A stretch of DNA of 64,000 nt from Bradyrhizobium sp. C9 (GTDB lineage: Bacteria; Pseudomonadota; Alphaproteobacteria; Rhizobiales; Xanthobacteraceae), in assembly GCF_002532045.1 (NCBI RefSeq), contig NZ_NWTG01000002.1, forward strand, positions 434,001-498,000. The letters are read 5' to 3'. The translations under genes and the position numbers were made by a program. Shown piece after piece: positions 55,811-64,000 of this stretch. The notes beneath the pieces are model-generated. The model worked only from the letters and a program-made list of their open reading frames with translations. It was not told the origin of the DNA and did no database searches. Numbering within the stretch: the stretch's first letter is position 1; every line of letters starts with the position of its first letter.

Positions 55811-56709
55811 GATGGGGCTTTCTCCTTGCGCTCGCGCCGGACCAGCATCTCGATCAGGCGCGGCATCATATAGATCGGAAACTGCGTCGCGGCGAAGAAC
55901 AGCGCCGTCATCGGCGACACCGTCGCGCCCATCGCCGACCAGACCAATCCGACGTTGCGGTTGCTCAGGATGAGGCCCGTGGTCAACCGCTCGGCCAGCG
56001 GACCCGGCGTGAGCAGCGCGCCAAGCGCTTGCAGCGCGAGATTGCAGGCGAAGGCAAGGCCCACCAAAGTCAGCGCGGTGGCCGGCTGCGTTGCGATCTG
56101 TGCACGCACCCCGGCCATGGTGGAAATCGCGAACACGAGCAGCGAAGCGAGCACGAGCGCGTCGATGATGCGCGAATGCCGCGCCAATTGTGCTGCGGCC
56201 TGACGGCGCAGCAAGAGCGCCAGCGCGCCGGCACCGACAACCAGCAGCGCCAGCCGCGCGGCGAGCGCCAGCGGATCGATCGCGAGACCGGCAAATCCCG
56301 CCGCGATCAGCGGAACCGTGACCGGAGCCAGCACCATTGACAGCAGCGTCACGGCCAGCGGAATGGTCGCGTCGAAGCCGAGCATGCGCGCGACCGCCGC
56401 CGTGCCGGTCGATGGCGGCGCGCACACCGACAGCACCAGCGCGACGATCAGTTCGGTGCGAAATCCAGCGCCGCGCGCCGCGAAGCCGATCGCGAGCGGG
56501 CAGGCCAGCATCGCCAGCGCCGGCAGCAGCAGCGAGACCAACGGACGCCCCAGCGCGCGCCGGAACGCCGCGCCGTCGACCTGGAGAAAAGTCCCGAGGA
56601 CGAGAACGAAGATCGCCGTCGCCATCAGCGGGCGCGCGCCGGCCGCCAGAGCAGGGAAAGCCAGCCCGGCCAGCACGCCGATGACCAGCAAGGTCGGCCC
56701 GCGCGGCAT
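55807..56709 (-). CDS. BASS-type (bile acid:Na+ symporter-like) membrane transporter
   Basis: A 300-residue integral membrane protein with about nine to ten hydrophobic helices. ALAMLACPLAIGFAARG, SVCAPPSTGTAAVARMLGFD and LSNRNVGLVWSAMGA resemble the conserved crossing helices of the bile acid:sodium symporter/arsenite permease-like family. The substrate may be an organic anion. ATG 56709 (MPRGPTLLVIGVLAG) is used; TTG 56733 is an alternative. It is divergent from a LysR gene that probably controls it and is coupled to DUF2891. Confidence 0.78.
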   Translation of the reverse strand: MPRGPTLLVIGVLAGLAFPALAAGARPLMATAIFVLVLGTFLQVDGAAFRRALGRPLVSLLLPALAMLACPLAIGFAARGAGFRTELIVALVLSVCAPPSTGTAAVARMLGFDATIPLAVTLLSMVLAPVTVPLIAAGFAGLAIDPLALAARLALLVVGAGALALLLRRQAAAQLARHSRIIDALVLASLLVFAISTMAGVRAQIATQPATALTLVGLAFACNLALQALGALLTPGPLAERLTTGLILSNRNVGLVWSAMGATVSPMTALFFAATQFPIYMMPRLIEMLVRRERKEKAPS

Positions 56710-56797
56710 CAGCTTCGCGAATGAATGTCCCAAGTATTTCCGCCTCGTCGTCCTGTCGGTCGCGACCGTAGGCCCAAGCAAATCATTGTTGAAATCG

Positions 56798-56817
56798 ATT
56801 ATTCTTATAAGTATTAT
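56798..56817. promoter_or_regulatory. Candidate LysR operator (ATTATTCTTATAAGTATTAT)
   Basis: An AT-rich dyad centred on the perfect CTTATAAG, with 16 of 20 positions symmetric, lies 8 bp before the lysR start codon in the divergent region. Its composition is strikingly AT-rich against the GC-rich background. It is likely both promoter and LysR site. Confidence 0.5.
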
Positions 56818-56824
56818 TGCTACG

Positions 56825-57742
56825 ATGAATTTATCGGCCGTCGATCTCAACCTGCTGGTCGCCTTCGAGGCGCTGATGGAGGAGCGCCACGTCACCCGCG
56901 CCGCCGAGCGCATTGGGCTGGCCCAGCCGTCGATGAGCAGCGCGCTGCGAAGGCTGCGCGCGCTGTTTGCGGACGAACTGTTCCTGCGCGCCGGCGCCGG
57001 CATGCAGCCGACCGAAAAGGCATTGGCGCTGGCCGGGCCGATCGGAGAGGCGTTACGGCACATCAGGGGTGCGCTGGCGCCCGATCGAAGCTTCGATCCG
57101 GCCACCGCACGACGGCGTTTCACCATCGCTGCGACCGACTACGGCGACCTCGTTCTGGTACCGGAACTGAGCCGTCTGTTGCGCATGGAAGCACCTGGCA
57201 TCGACCTTGCCGTGCGTCCGCTGACTGACACGACGGCGGCCCTGGCTAAGCTCGAGCGCGCCGAACTCGATGCGCTGATCGGCGGCCATCTGCCGGACTC
57301 GCCACGCTGCGTCCGGCATCGGCTGTTCGAGGAACGCTTCGTCTGCATCCGAGACGGCGCGCGCGCGGGCCGATCGGAGGCGCTCAGCCTGGGCGATTAT
57401 GCCACCCTGCCGCATGCGCTGTTCTCCGCGGCCGGCGGCGATGGCCTGCCGAGCGTGATCGACGCGCTGCTGGCGCGGCATCGGCTGAAGCGACGGGTGG
57501 CCGTGACGCTGGCGCATGTGGTGGCCGTTCCCTTCGCGGTGGCTGGCACCGATCTCATCGCCACGATGGCCGAGCGCGTCGCCCGCCGCTTCACGCATCT
57601 CGCCGAAATCGCCGTCGTGATGCCGCCGATCGACATCCCTGCCTTTGCGATCGACCTGATCCATACAGTCCGCGCGGCCGAGGATCCGGCGCTGCGCTGG
57701 TTCCTGGATGCCGTCGATCGCAGCACCCGCCGGCTGCGATAA
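56825..57742 (+). CDS. LysR-family transcriptional regulator
   Basis: A 305-residue LTTR. The HTH is MNLSAVDLNLLVAFEALMEERHVTRAAERIGLAQPSMSSALRRLRALFADELFLRAGAGMQPTEKA, of the NodD/NahR-like subgroup with Asn/Leu-rich start and Ser-rich recognition helix. The effector domain follows (RRRFTIAATDYGDLVLVPELSRLLRMEAPGIDLAV). Divergent from the BASS transporter-DUF2891 pair. ATG 56825 is preferred; an extension to 56318 runs antisense over the transporter. Confidence 0.9.
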   Translation: MNLSAVDLNLLVAFEALMEERHVTRAAERIGLAQPSMSSALRRLRALFADELFLRAGAGMQPTEKALALAGPIGEALRHIRGALAPDRSFDPATARRRFTIAATDYGDLVLVPELSRLLRMEAPGIDLAVRPLTDTTAALAKLERAELDALIGGHLPDSPRCVRHRLFEERFVCIRDGARAGRSEALSLGDYATLPHALFSAAGGDGLPSVIDALLARHRLKRRVAVTLAHVVAVPFAVAGTDLIATMAERVARRFTHLAEIAVVMPPIDIPAFAIDLIHTVRAAEDPALRWFLDAVDRSTRRLR

Positions 57743-57825
57743 TCGGCTGACTCGGTTGAGCGAGAGGGGTGGCTAACGACAGCCGCCGCTCCCTATATTG
57801 GCGCCTGATTCGAACCAGGCAGCCC

Positions 57826-60800
57826 ATGCGCGTTTTCAGCGTTCCCGTCTCCGCGCCATTCCTGCGCACCGTCATTTCGGCGCTGGTCGATGGCCGGCTG
57901 GTCGCGGGATTTGAGGCACGCAACGATCCCGCAAAGCTCGCCGGCGCCACGCTTTACCTGCCGACCCGCCGTGCTGGACGCCTAGCGCGCGAGATCTTCC
58001 TCGATGTGCTCGATTCCGACGCCGCGGTGCTGCCGCGCATCGTCGCGCTCGGCGAGATCGATGAAGACGAGCTTGCTTTCGCCGACCAGGGCGACGACGT
58101 CGGCGGCACCGCGCCGCTGGAGATTCCGCCGAGGCTCGGCGAGCTCGAGCGCCGGCTGACGCTGGCGCATCTGGTCGCGGCGTGGGCGAAGACGCCGGTG
58201 TCGGCGCCGCTGGTGGTCGGCGGACCTGCCTCAACCTTGCAGCTCGCCGGCGATTTGGCGCGGCTGATGGACGACATGGCGACGCGCGGCGTCGACTGGC
58301 GCGCGCTCGACCGTCTGGTGCCGGACCAGCTCGACAAATACTGGCAGCATTCGCTCGACTTCCTGCGCATCGCGCGCGATGCCTGGCCGAACTACCTCAA
58401 GGAGATCGGCCGGATCGAGCCCGCGGCGCGCCGCGATCTCCTGATCGAGGCGGAAGCGGCGCGGCTCACCGCGCGTCCCACGGGCCCGGTGATCGCGGCC
58501 GGTTCGACCGGCTCGATGCCGGCCACAGCAAAATTCCTCCACGCGGTGGCGAAGCTTGCGAACGGCGCCGTGGTGCTGCCCGGGCTCGACACCGATCTCG
58601 ACGAGGATTCCTGGGACACGATCGGCGGCGAGCGTGGTGACGACGGCAGGTTCACCACGCCGCCCTCGTCGAACCATCCGCAATTCGCAATGCACGCATT
58701 GCTCGACCGGTTCGGCATCAAGCGCCGCGACGTCGAGAGCCTTGCCGAGCCTGCGCCGCTCGGACGCGAGGTGCTGGTGTCGGAGACGATGCGCCCCTCG
58801 ACGGCGACCGCGCAGTGGCACGACCGACTGGAGCGGCCCGAGATCGTGGCGCGGATTTCCGCCGGGATGACCAACCTCACCGTGGTCGAAGCGCCCAATC
58901 CGGAAATGGAAGCGCTGGCGATCGCGGTCGCGATGCGCGAGGCGCGGCATCTCGGCAAATCAGCCGCGCTGGTGACGCCGGATCGCGCATTGGCACGCCG
59001 CGTGATGGCCTCGCTGACGCGCTGGAATCTGGCGTTCGACGATTCCGGCGGCGATGCGCTGATGGAAACCCCGCCCGGCGTGTTCGCCCGCCTCACCGCG
59101 GAGGCCGCCGCCAAGGGGCTGGAGCCGCCGACATTGCTCGCGCTGCTCAAGCATCCGCTGTTCCGGCTCGGCGGCGCCCATGGCGCGCTGAAGCGCGCGA
59201 TCGAGGTGCTGGAGATCGCGCTGCTCCGCGGCACGCGGCCGCAAGCTGCGACCAGCGGCCTCGCGCGCGACTTCGCCCGCTTCCGCGCCGAGCTGGTCAA
59301 GCTGCATGGCGGCGAGACCTCGTCACTGCACGCCATGGAGCCCCGCGCCCGGCTGCGCGACAACGAGCTCAACGAGGCCCAGAGCCTGATCGCCAGATTG
59401 CAAAAAGCGCTGGCGCCGCTGGAAGGCATGGCCTCTTCAAAACCCTATGATTTCGCCGAGCTGGCCGCACGTCATCGCGAGGCGCTGATCGCGCTGTCGG
59501 CCGATCAGGACGGCGTCGCAATGGTGTTCGAGGAACGCGCAGGGGCGTCGCTGGCGTCCGCCTTCGACGAGTTGCTCGCCAAGCAGCAGCCGAGCGGGCT
59601 GATGACGCCGCTGTCAGATTATCCCGAGGTGTTTCAGACCGCGTTCGCCGACCGCATGGTACGGCGGCCGGAATCGGCGCGCGCGCAGCTCAACATCTTC
59701 GGCCAGCTCGAGGCGCGTCTGACCGAGTCCGATCGCGTCATCCTCGGCGGTCTGGTCGAGGGCATCTGGCCGCCGGCGCCGCGGATCGATCCGTGGCTGA
59801 GCCGGCCGATGCGGCACGAGCTCGGGCTCGATCTCCCCGAGCGGCGCATCGGCCTCTCCGCGCACGACTTCGCGCAACTGCTCGGCCATGACGAGGTGAT
59901 CCTGACCCATGCCGCCAAGGTCGGAGGCGCGCCGGCAGTCGCTTCGCGGTTCCTGCACCGGTTAGAGGCGGTTGCGGGCGAAGCGCGCTGGAAGACGGCG
60001 ACAGCGGCCGGCGAGGCTTACGTGCAATACGCCGCCGAGCTCGACCGGCCCGACACGGTCGAGCCGATCGAACAGCCGGAGCCGCGGCCGCCGCGCGAGG
60101 CACGGCCGCTGAAGATGTCGGTCACCGCGATCGAAGACTGGTTGCGCGATCCCTACACGATCTATGCGCGCTACATCCTGAAGCTCGATCCGCTCGACCC
60201 GGTCGACATGCCGCTGTCGGCGGCCGATCGCGGCTCGGCGATCCACGAATCGCTCGGCGAGTTCACGCAAACTTATGCCGACGCGCTGCCTGACGACATC
60301 AAGAGCGCACTGCGGGACATCGGCGCCAAGCATTTTGCGCCGCTGATGGAGCGGCCGGAGGCGCGCGCGCTGTGGTGGCCGCGCTTCCAGCGCATCGCGG
60401 CGTGGTTTGCCGAATGGGAACAGGCGCGGCGCGGCAGTATCGACGCGATCAAGGCCGAGATCCGCGGCGAGATCGGCATTCCGCTCGACGATGCCAGGAC
60501 GTTCGTGCTCTCGGCGCGCGCCGACCGCATCGAGCGGCGCGACGACGGCAGCTTTGCGATCCTCGACTACAAGACCGGGCAGCCGCCGACCGGCAAGCAG
60601 GTGCGCATGGGCCTGTCGCCGCAGCTGACGCTGGAAGCCGCGATCCTGCGCGAGGGCGGCTTTGCCGACATTCCGGCGGACTCCTCGGTCGGCGATCTCG
60701 TCTATGTCAGGCTGAGCGGCAACAACCCGCCGGGCGAGCAGCGTTCGCTGGAGCTGAAGATCAAGACCAACGACACGCCGCAGCCGCCCGATGAAGCCGC

Positions 60801-60972
60801 CGATAGCGCGCGGCGCAAGCTGGAAGCCTTGATCCGCGCCTTCGACGACGAGAGCCAAGCCTATACCTCGCTGAACCTTTCGATGTGGGCGAATCGCTAC
60901 GGCGCCTATGACGACCTCGCGCGCATCAAGGAATGGTCCGCGGCCGGCGGTTTGGGGATCGAGGAATGGTGA
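57826..60972 (+). CDS. addB: Double-strand break repair protein AddB
   Basis: Subunit of the AddAB helicase-nuclease (alphaproteobacterial RecBCD equivalent), 1048 residues. The N-terminal region is helicase-like without clear Walker A; the C-terminus carries a RecB-family nuclease domain (MSVTAIEDWLRDPYTIYARYIL ... ADRGSAIHESLGEF ... FAILDYKTGQPPTGKQVRMGLSPQLTLEAAIL), with LDYKTGQ as the D-x-K core. ATG 57826 (MRVFSVPVSAPFL) is chosen over GTG 57769. The stop overlaps the addA start by a few bases. Confidence 0.93.
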   Translation: MRVFSVPVSAPFLRTVISALVDGRLVAGFEARNDPAKLAGATLYLPTRRAGRLAREIFLDVLDSDAAVLPRIVALGEIDEDELAFADQGDDVGGTAPLEIPPRLGELERRLTLAHLVAAWAKTPVSAPLVVGGPASTLQLAGDLARLMDDMATRGVDWRALDRLVPDQLDKYWQHSLDFLRIARDAWPNYLKEIGRIEPAARRDLLIEAEAARLTARPTGPVIAAGSTGSMPATAKFLHAVAKLANGAVVLPGLDTDLDEDSWDTIGGERGDDGRFTTPPSSNHPQFAMHALLDRFGIKRRDVESLAEPAPLGREVLVSETMRPSTATAQWHDRLERPEIVARISAGMTNLTVVEAPNPEMEALAIAVAMREARHLGKSAALVTPDRALARRVMASLTRWNLAFDDSGGDALMETPPGVFARLTAEAAAKGLEPPTLLALLKHPLFRLGGAHGALKRAIEVLEIALLRGTRPQAATSGLARDFARFRAELVKLHGGETSSLHAMEPRARLRDNELNEAQSLIARLQKALAPLEGMASSKPYDFAELAARHREALIALSADQDGVAMVFEERAGASLASAFDELLAKQQPSGLMTPLSDYPEVFQTAFADRMVRRPESARAQLNIFGQLEARLTESDRVILGGLVEGIWPPAPRIDPWLSRPMRHELGLDLPERRIGLSAHDFAQLLGHDEVILTHAAKVGGAPAVASRFLHRLEAVAGEARWKTATAAGEAYVQYAAELDRPDTVEPIEQPEPRPPREARPLKMSVTAIEDWLRDPYTIYARYILKLDPLDPVDMPLSAADRGSAIHESLGEFTQTYADALPDDIKSALRDIGAKHFAPLMERPEARALWWPRFQRIAAWFAEWEQARRGSIDAIKAEIRGEIGIPLDDARTFVLSARADRIERRDDGSFAILDYKTGQPPTGKQVRMGLSPQLTLEAAILREGGFADIPADSSVGDLVYVRLSGNNPPGEQRSLELKIKTNDTPQPPDEAADSARRKLEALIRAFDDESQAYTSLNLSMWANRYGAYDDLARIKEWSAAGGLGIEEW

Positions 60973-63900
60973 AGGCGCCCCGCCCGATCCCGCATGCGGT
61001 GCGCGACGCGCAGGCGCGCGCGTCCGATCCGAAGGCGTCGACCTTCGTGTCGGCCAATGCCGGCTCGGGCAAGACCCACGTGCTGGTGCAGCGCGTGATC
61101 CGCCTGCTGTTGTCGGGCGTGCCGCCGGAGAAGATCCTCTGCATCACCTTCACCAAGGCCGCAGCAGCCAACATGGCCGAACGCGTGTTCACGACGCTCG
61201 GTCACTGGGTGACGCTCGATGACACCGCGCTCGATACCGCGATCCGCGAGGCCGGCATCGCGCATCCCAGCGCCACGCTGCGGCGTGAGGCGCGAAAACT
61301 GTTTGCCTGCGCGCTGGAGACGCCCGGCGGCTTGAAGGTGCAGACCATCCACGCGCTGTGCACCCGTCTGCTGCAGCAGTTTCCGTTCGAGGCCAACGTG
61401 CCGGCGCGCTTCGCCGTGCTCGACGACCGCGACCAGAATGAGATGATGGAGCGCGCCAATCTCGCGGTGTTCCTCGAAGCGTCGCGGATTCCCGACAGTC
61501 CGATCGGCCGCGCGCTGCGGACGGCGATGGCGAACGCTGCCGACGTCACCTTCAAGGAGGTGGTCCGCGAGGCTTGCCTCAGCCGCGACCATTTCATGGC
61601 CTGGACCGATGCCGCCGGCAACGCCGCGGCCGCCGCTGCGCAGATGTCGGCCGCGCTCGGCGTGTCCGCCGAGATTCGCATCGAGGATGTCGAACGCGAG
61701 ATCGTCGACGGCACGAATCTGCCGCGGTCGAGCTGGAAGGAGATGGCGACGCTCCTCGACACCAGCAGCAAGGCGGATCAGAAGCAGGCCGAACGGCTGC
61801 GGAGTGCGCTGACCTTTACCGGTGCGGCCCAGGTCGACGAATATCTCGGCGTCTTCCTGACCGATGACCGCGCGCCGCGCGCCTCCGTCATCACCAACAG
61901 CTTCATCAAGAAGAACCCCGTTGCAGGCCACCGGTTCGAGGCGGAGATCGACCGGCTCGGTCCGCTGATCGAGCGGCGCCGCGCCGTGGTCGCGCGCGAC
62001 CGCACCGAGGCGCTGATCCACATCGCGACCGCGGCAGCCGCGCATTACCGGCGCGAGAAGCTGGAGCGCGGCCTGCTCGACTACGACGACCTGATCGACA
62101 AGACGCTGGCGATGCTCGACCGCGTCTCCTCGGGCTGGGTGCATTACAAGCTCGACCGCGGCGTCGATCACGTGCTGATCGACGAGGCGCAGGACACCAG
62201 CCCCCGGCAATGGGACATCGTCGCCCACATCATCTCGGAGTTCACCTCCGGCGCCGGCGCGCGCGACGGCCTCGTGCGCACCGTGTTCGCGGTCGGCGAC
62301 GAGAAGCAGTCGATCTTCTCGTTCCAGGGCGCCGCGCCGCGCGAGTTCGACCTGCGGCGGCGCGAGCTGAAGCGGCGCTTCGAAGAGGCCGGGCTGAAAT
62401 TCGATCCGGTGTCGTTCACCTATTCGTTCCGCTCGGGGCCGGTGATCCTGCACTCGGTCGACCATGTGTTCCGCGAGCAGGAGATCTTCCGCAGCATCCA
62501 TGCGGTCGAGAACGGTTATCCGATCCACAATGCGATGGCTGATGCCGGCCCCAGCCTGATCGAGCTCTGGGATCTCGCCGTCGCCGACGACCGCCAGGAC
62601 ATCGAAGGCTGGCGCGCGCCGTTCGATGGCGTCGCGGTGACCAGCCCCGAAGTAAAACTCGCGCGGCGCATCCAGGCCGAGATCAAGCGCCTCGTGACCA
62701 GCGGCACCATGACGGGCAGCGAAGGCGGACGACGGCCGCTGCGCTATGGCGACATGCTGATCCTGGTGCGGCGGCGCGGCAATGCCTTCGACGCTGTCAT
62801 CCAGGCGCTGAAGCACGCAGGCATTCCGGTCGCCGGCGCCGACCGGCTGAAGCTAACCGAGCACATCGCGATCATCGACCTGATGAACCTTGCCGACGCG
62901 CTGCTGCTGCCGCAGGACGATCTCGCGCTCGCGGTGGCGCTGAAGAGCCCGCTGTTCGGCCTCGACGATGACGACCTGTTTAAGCTGGCGTATCAGCGTC
63001 GCGGCTCGCTGCGCGAGGCGCTGGCCGCACAGGCGCCGACCGATGAGCGGTTCGCGGCCGCGCTGCGCCGCCTCGAACAATGCGAGCGCCGCTTCATCGA
63101 GGAGACGCCGTTCGCGTTCTACGCTTGGCTGCTCGGCGGCGACGGCGGGCGCGCCCGCATCCTGCGCCGGCTCGGCCACGAGGCCAACGACGCACTCGAC
63201 GAATTCCTCGAGCTCGCGCTGGGCTATGAACGCAAGGCGCCGGCCTCGCTGCAGGGCTTTGTCGCCTGGCTGCGCGCCGCCGACACCGAGGTGAAGCGCG
63301 ACATGGAGATCTCGCGCGACGAGGTTCGCGTCATGACCGTGCACGGCGCCAAGGGCCTCGAAGCGTCGGTCGTGTTCCTGGTCGACACCACGACCTCGCC
63401 GTCGGACACGCAGCGGCTGCGGCTGATCCATCTGCCGCAGGGCAATGCCGCGCCGAACGCGCCCGGCGTCGTGGTGTGGGCCGGCAAGAAGGCCGAAGAT
63501 CCGGCCAATGTCGCCGATGCGCGCAAGGCGATGCTCGGCGACACCGAGGACGAATATCGCCGCCTGCTCTATGTCGCGATGACCCGCGCCGCCGACCGGC
63601 TGATCGTCGGCGGCTGCATGCCCGGCAACATGAACACGGTGCGGAAATCCTCCTGGTACGATCTGATCACCAAGGGGCTCGCCAATTCCGGGCTCAAGCT
63701 CGAGGAGCTCGAGACGCCGGCCGGCAAGGTGATGCGCTATTCGCGGCCGGATGACATGGCCGATCTCACTGGCGCTGCGGCGTCAACGGCCGCGGCACCG
63801 ATTGCGCTGCCGTCCTGGCTGCGGACGGCGGCCGCACCTGAAGCCTCCGTCGAAGGTGTGCTGCGCCCGTCCGATCCGGCCGATGACGACCGCCATAAGA

Positions 63901-64000
63901 TACGCACTGGCGAATCGGTGCAGCTGCGCGCCCGCGCCCTGCAACGCGGCACGCTGGTGCATCGGCTGTTGCAATCGCTGCCCGATGTCGCGGTGGAACG
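60966..64000 (+). CDS. addA: Double-strand break repair helicase-nuclease AddA (truncated by window edge)
   Basis: The first 1011 codons of AddA, cut off at the right edge. UvrD/Rep-type helicase motifs: Walker A SANAGSGKTHVL (29-40), motif Ia/II LIDEAQDTSPRQWD, GDEKQSIFSFQGA (motif III), TYSFRSG (IV) and YRRLLYVAMTRAADRLIVGG (VI). A C-terminal RecB-type nuclease domain is expected and begins near QRGTLVHRLLQSLP at the edge. ATG 60966 overlaps the addB stop (coupled translation). Together with AddB it resects DNA ends for RecA loading. Confidence 0.95.
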   Translation, partial: MVKAPRPIPHAVRDAQARASDPKASTFVSANAGSGKTHVLVQRVIRLLLSGVPPEKILCITFTKAAAANMAERVFTTLGHWVTLDDTALDTAIREAGIAHPSATLRREARKLFACALETPGGLKVQTIHALCTRLLQQFPFEANVPARFAVLDDRDQNEMMERANLAVFLEASRIPDSPIGRALRTAMANAADVTFKEVVREACLSRDHFMAWTDAAGNAAAAAAQMSAALGVSAEIRIEDVEREIVDGTNLPRSSWKEMATLLDTSSKADQKQAERLRSALTFTGAAQVDEYLGVFLTDDRAPRASVITNSFIKKNPVAGHRFEAEIDRLGPLIERRRAVVARDRTEALIHIATAAAAHYRREKLERGLLDYDDLIDKTLAMLDRVSSGWVHYKLDRGVDHVLIDEAQDTSPRQWDIVAHIISEFTSGAGARDGLVRTVFAVGDEKQSIFSFQGAAPREFDLRRRELKRRFEEAGLKFDPVSFTYSFRSGPVILHSVDHVFREQEIFRSIHAVENGYPIHNAMADAGPSLIELWDLAVADDRQDIEGWRAPFDGVAVTSPEVKLARRIQAEIKRLVTSGTMTGSEGGRRPLRYGDMLILVRRRGNAFDAVIQALKHAGIPVAGADRLKLTEHIAIIDLMNLADALLLPQDDLALAVALKSPLFGLDDDDLFKLAYQRRGSLREALAAQAPTDERFAAALRRLEQCERRFIEETPFAFYAWLLGGDGGRARILRRLGHEANDALDEFLELALGYERKAPASLQGFVAWLRAADTEVKRDMEISRDEVRVMTVHGAKGLEASVVFLVDTTTSPSDTQRLRLIHLPQGNAAPNAPGVVVWAGKKAEDPANVADARKAMLGDTEDEYRRLLYVAMTRAADRLIVGGCMPGNMNTVRKSSWYDLITKGLANSGLKLEELETPAGKVMRYSRPDDMADLTGAAASTAAAPIALPSWLRTAAAPEASVEGVLRPSDPADDDRHKIRTGESVQLRARALQRGTLVHRLLQSLPDVAVE

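Overview
The window is GC-rich, densely coding DNA that reads as the chromosome of an alphaproteobacterium of the order Hyphomicrobiales (Rhizobiales), most likely Bradyrhizobium or a close relative. The evidence is the Irr protein with Cys29-Pro30 and His117-119 exactly as in Bradyrhizobium Irr, the irr/fabA/fabB arrangement, a DivL homologue with Tyr in the H-box, the tsaB-rimI-fur-miaB-phoH-ybeY-CBS-lnt and rimP-nusA-ylxR-infB-rbfA-truB-rpsO-pnp strings, and several families of intergenic palindromes. The species assignment is inference; no database was searched. No tRNA, rRNA, CRISPR array, prophage or insertion sequence was seen.

Layout. 0.2-15.3 kb (+): murJ, trpS, a UspA protein, nfuA, tsaB, rimI, fur/mur, a HAD phosphatase, miaB, phoH, ybeY, a CorC-like CBS protein, lnt, an XRE regulator, an M20 peptidase and trmB. 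15.3-17.4 kb (-): a PhyH-type dioxygenase and a DUF2336 protein. 17.5-28.1 kb (+): the translation and RNA-metabolism operon rimP-nusA-ylxR-infB-rbfA-truB-rpsO-pnp, preceded by a leader with a promoter, a terminator and a competing hairpin. 28.3-30.5 kb (+): an acetyltransferase, a secreted unknown and a GST. 30.5-33.6 kb (-): fabA-fabB-fabV (unsaturated fatty acid synthesis), divergent from irr (+).

34.5-43.9 kb is a mixed accessory stretch: an SH3 protein, a 2-hydroxyacid dehydrogenase, a LysR/aldo-keto reductase divergent pair, a MoeB/ThiF-like E1 enzyme lacking its zinc cysteines, a degenerate trypsin-like protein, a gamma-glutamyltransferase and a second acetyltransferase, with most of the intergenic repeats. 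43.9-49.1 kb: mutM (-) divergent from ubiE-ubiB-coaBC-dut (+). 49.4-54.7 kb (+): divL, a tsaE-amgK fusion, a PilZ protein and murU, linking cell-cycle signalling, tRNA t6A modification and cell-wall recycling. 54.8-57.7 kb: a DUF2891 gene overlapping a BASS-type transporter (-), divergent from a LysR gene. 57.8-64 kb (+): addB and addA (double-strand break repair); addA runs off the right edge.

The strongest unusual signal is coaBC. The coenzyme A biosynthesis protein carries an N-terminal FitA/VapB-type ribbon-helix-helix DNA-binding domain, and a perfect 10-3-10 palindrome of the type such antitoxins bind lies 13 bp upstream of its start codon. No toxin gene is adjacent. This suggests a domesticated antitoxin module that autoregulates CoA synthesis. 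Next in interest are the rimP leader with its competing hairpins, FabV replacing FabI beside irr, and the TsaE-AmgK fusion.
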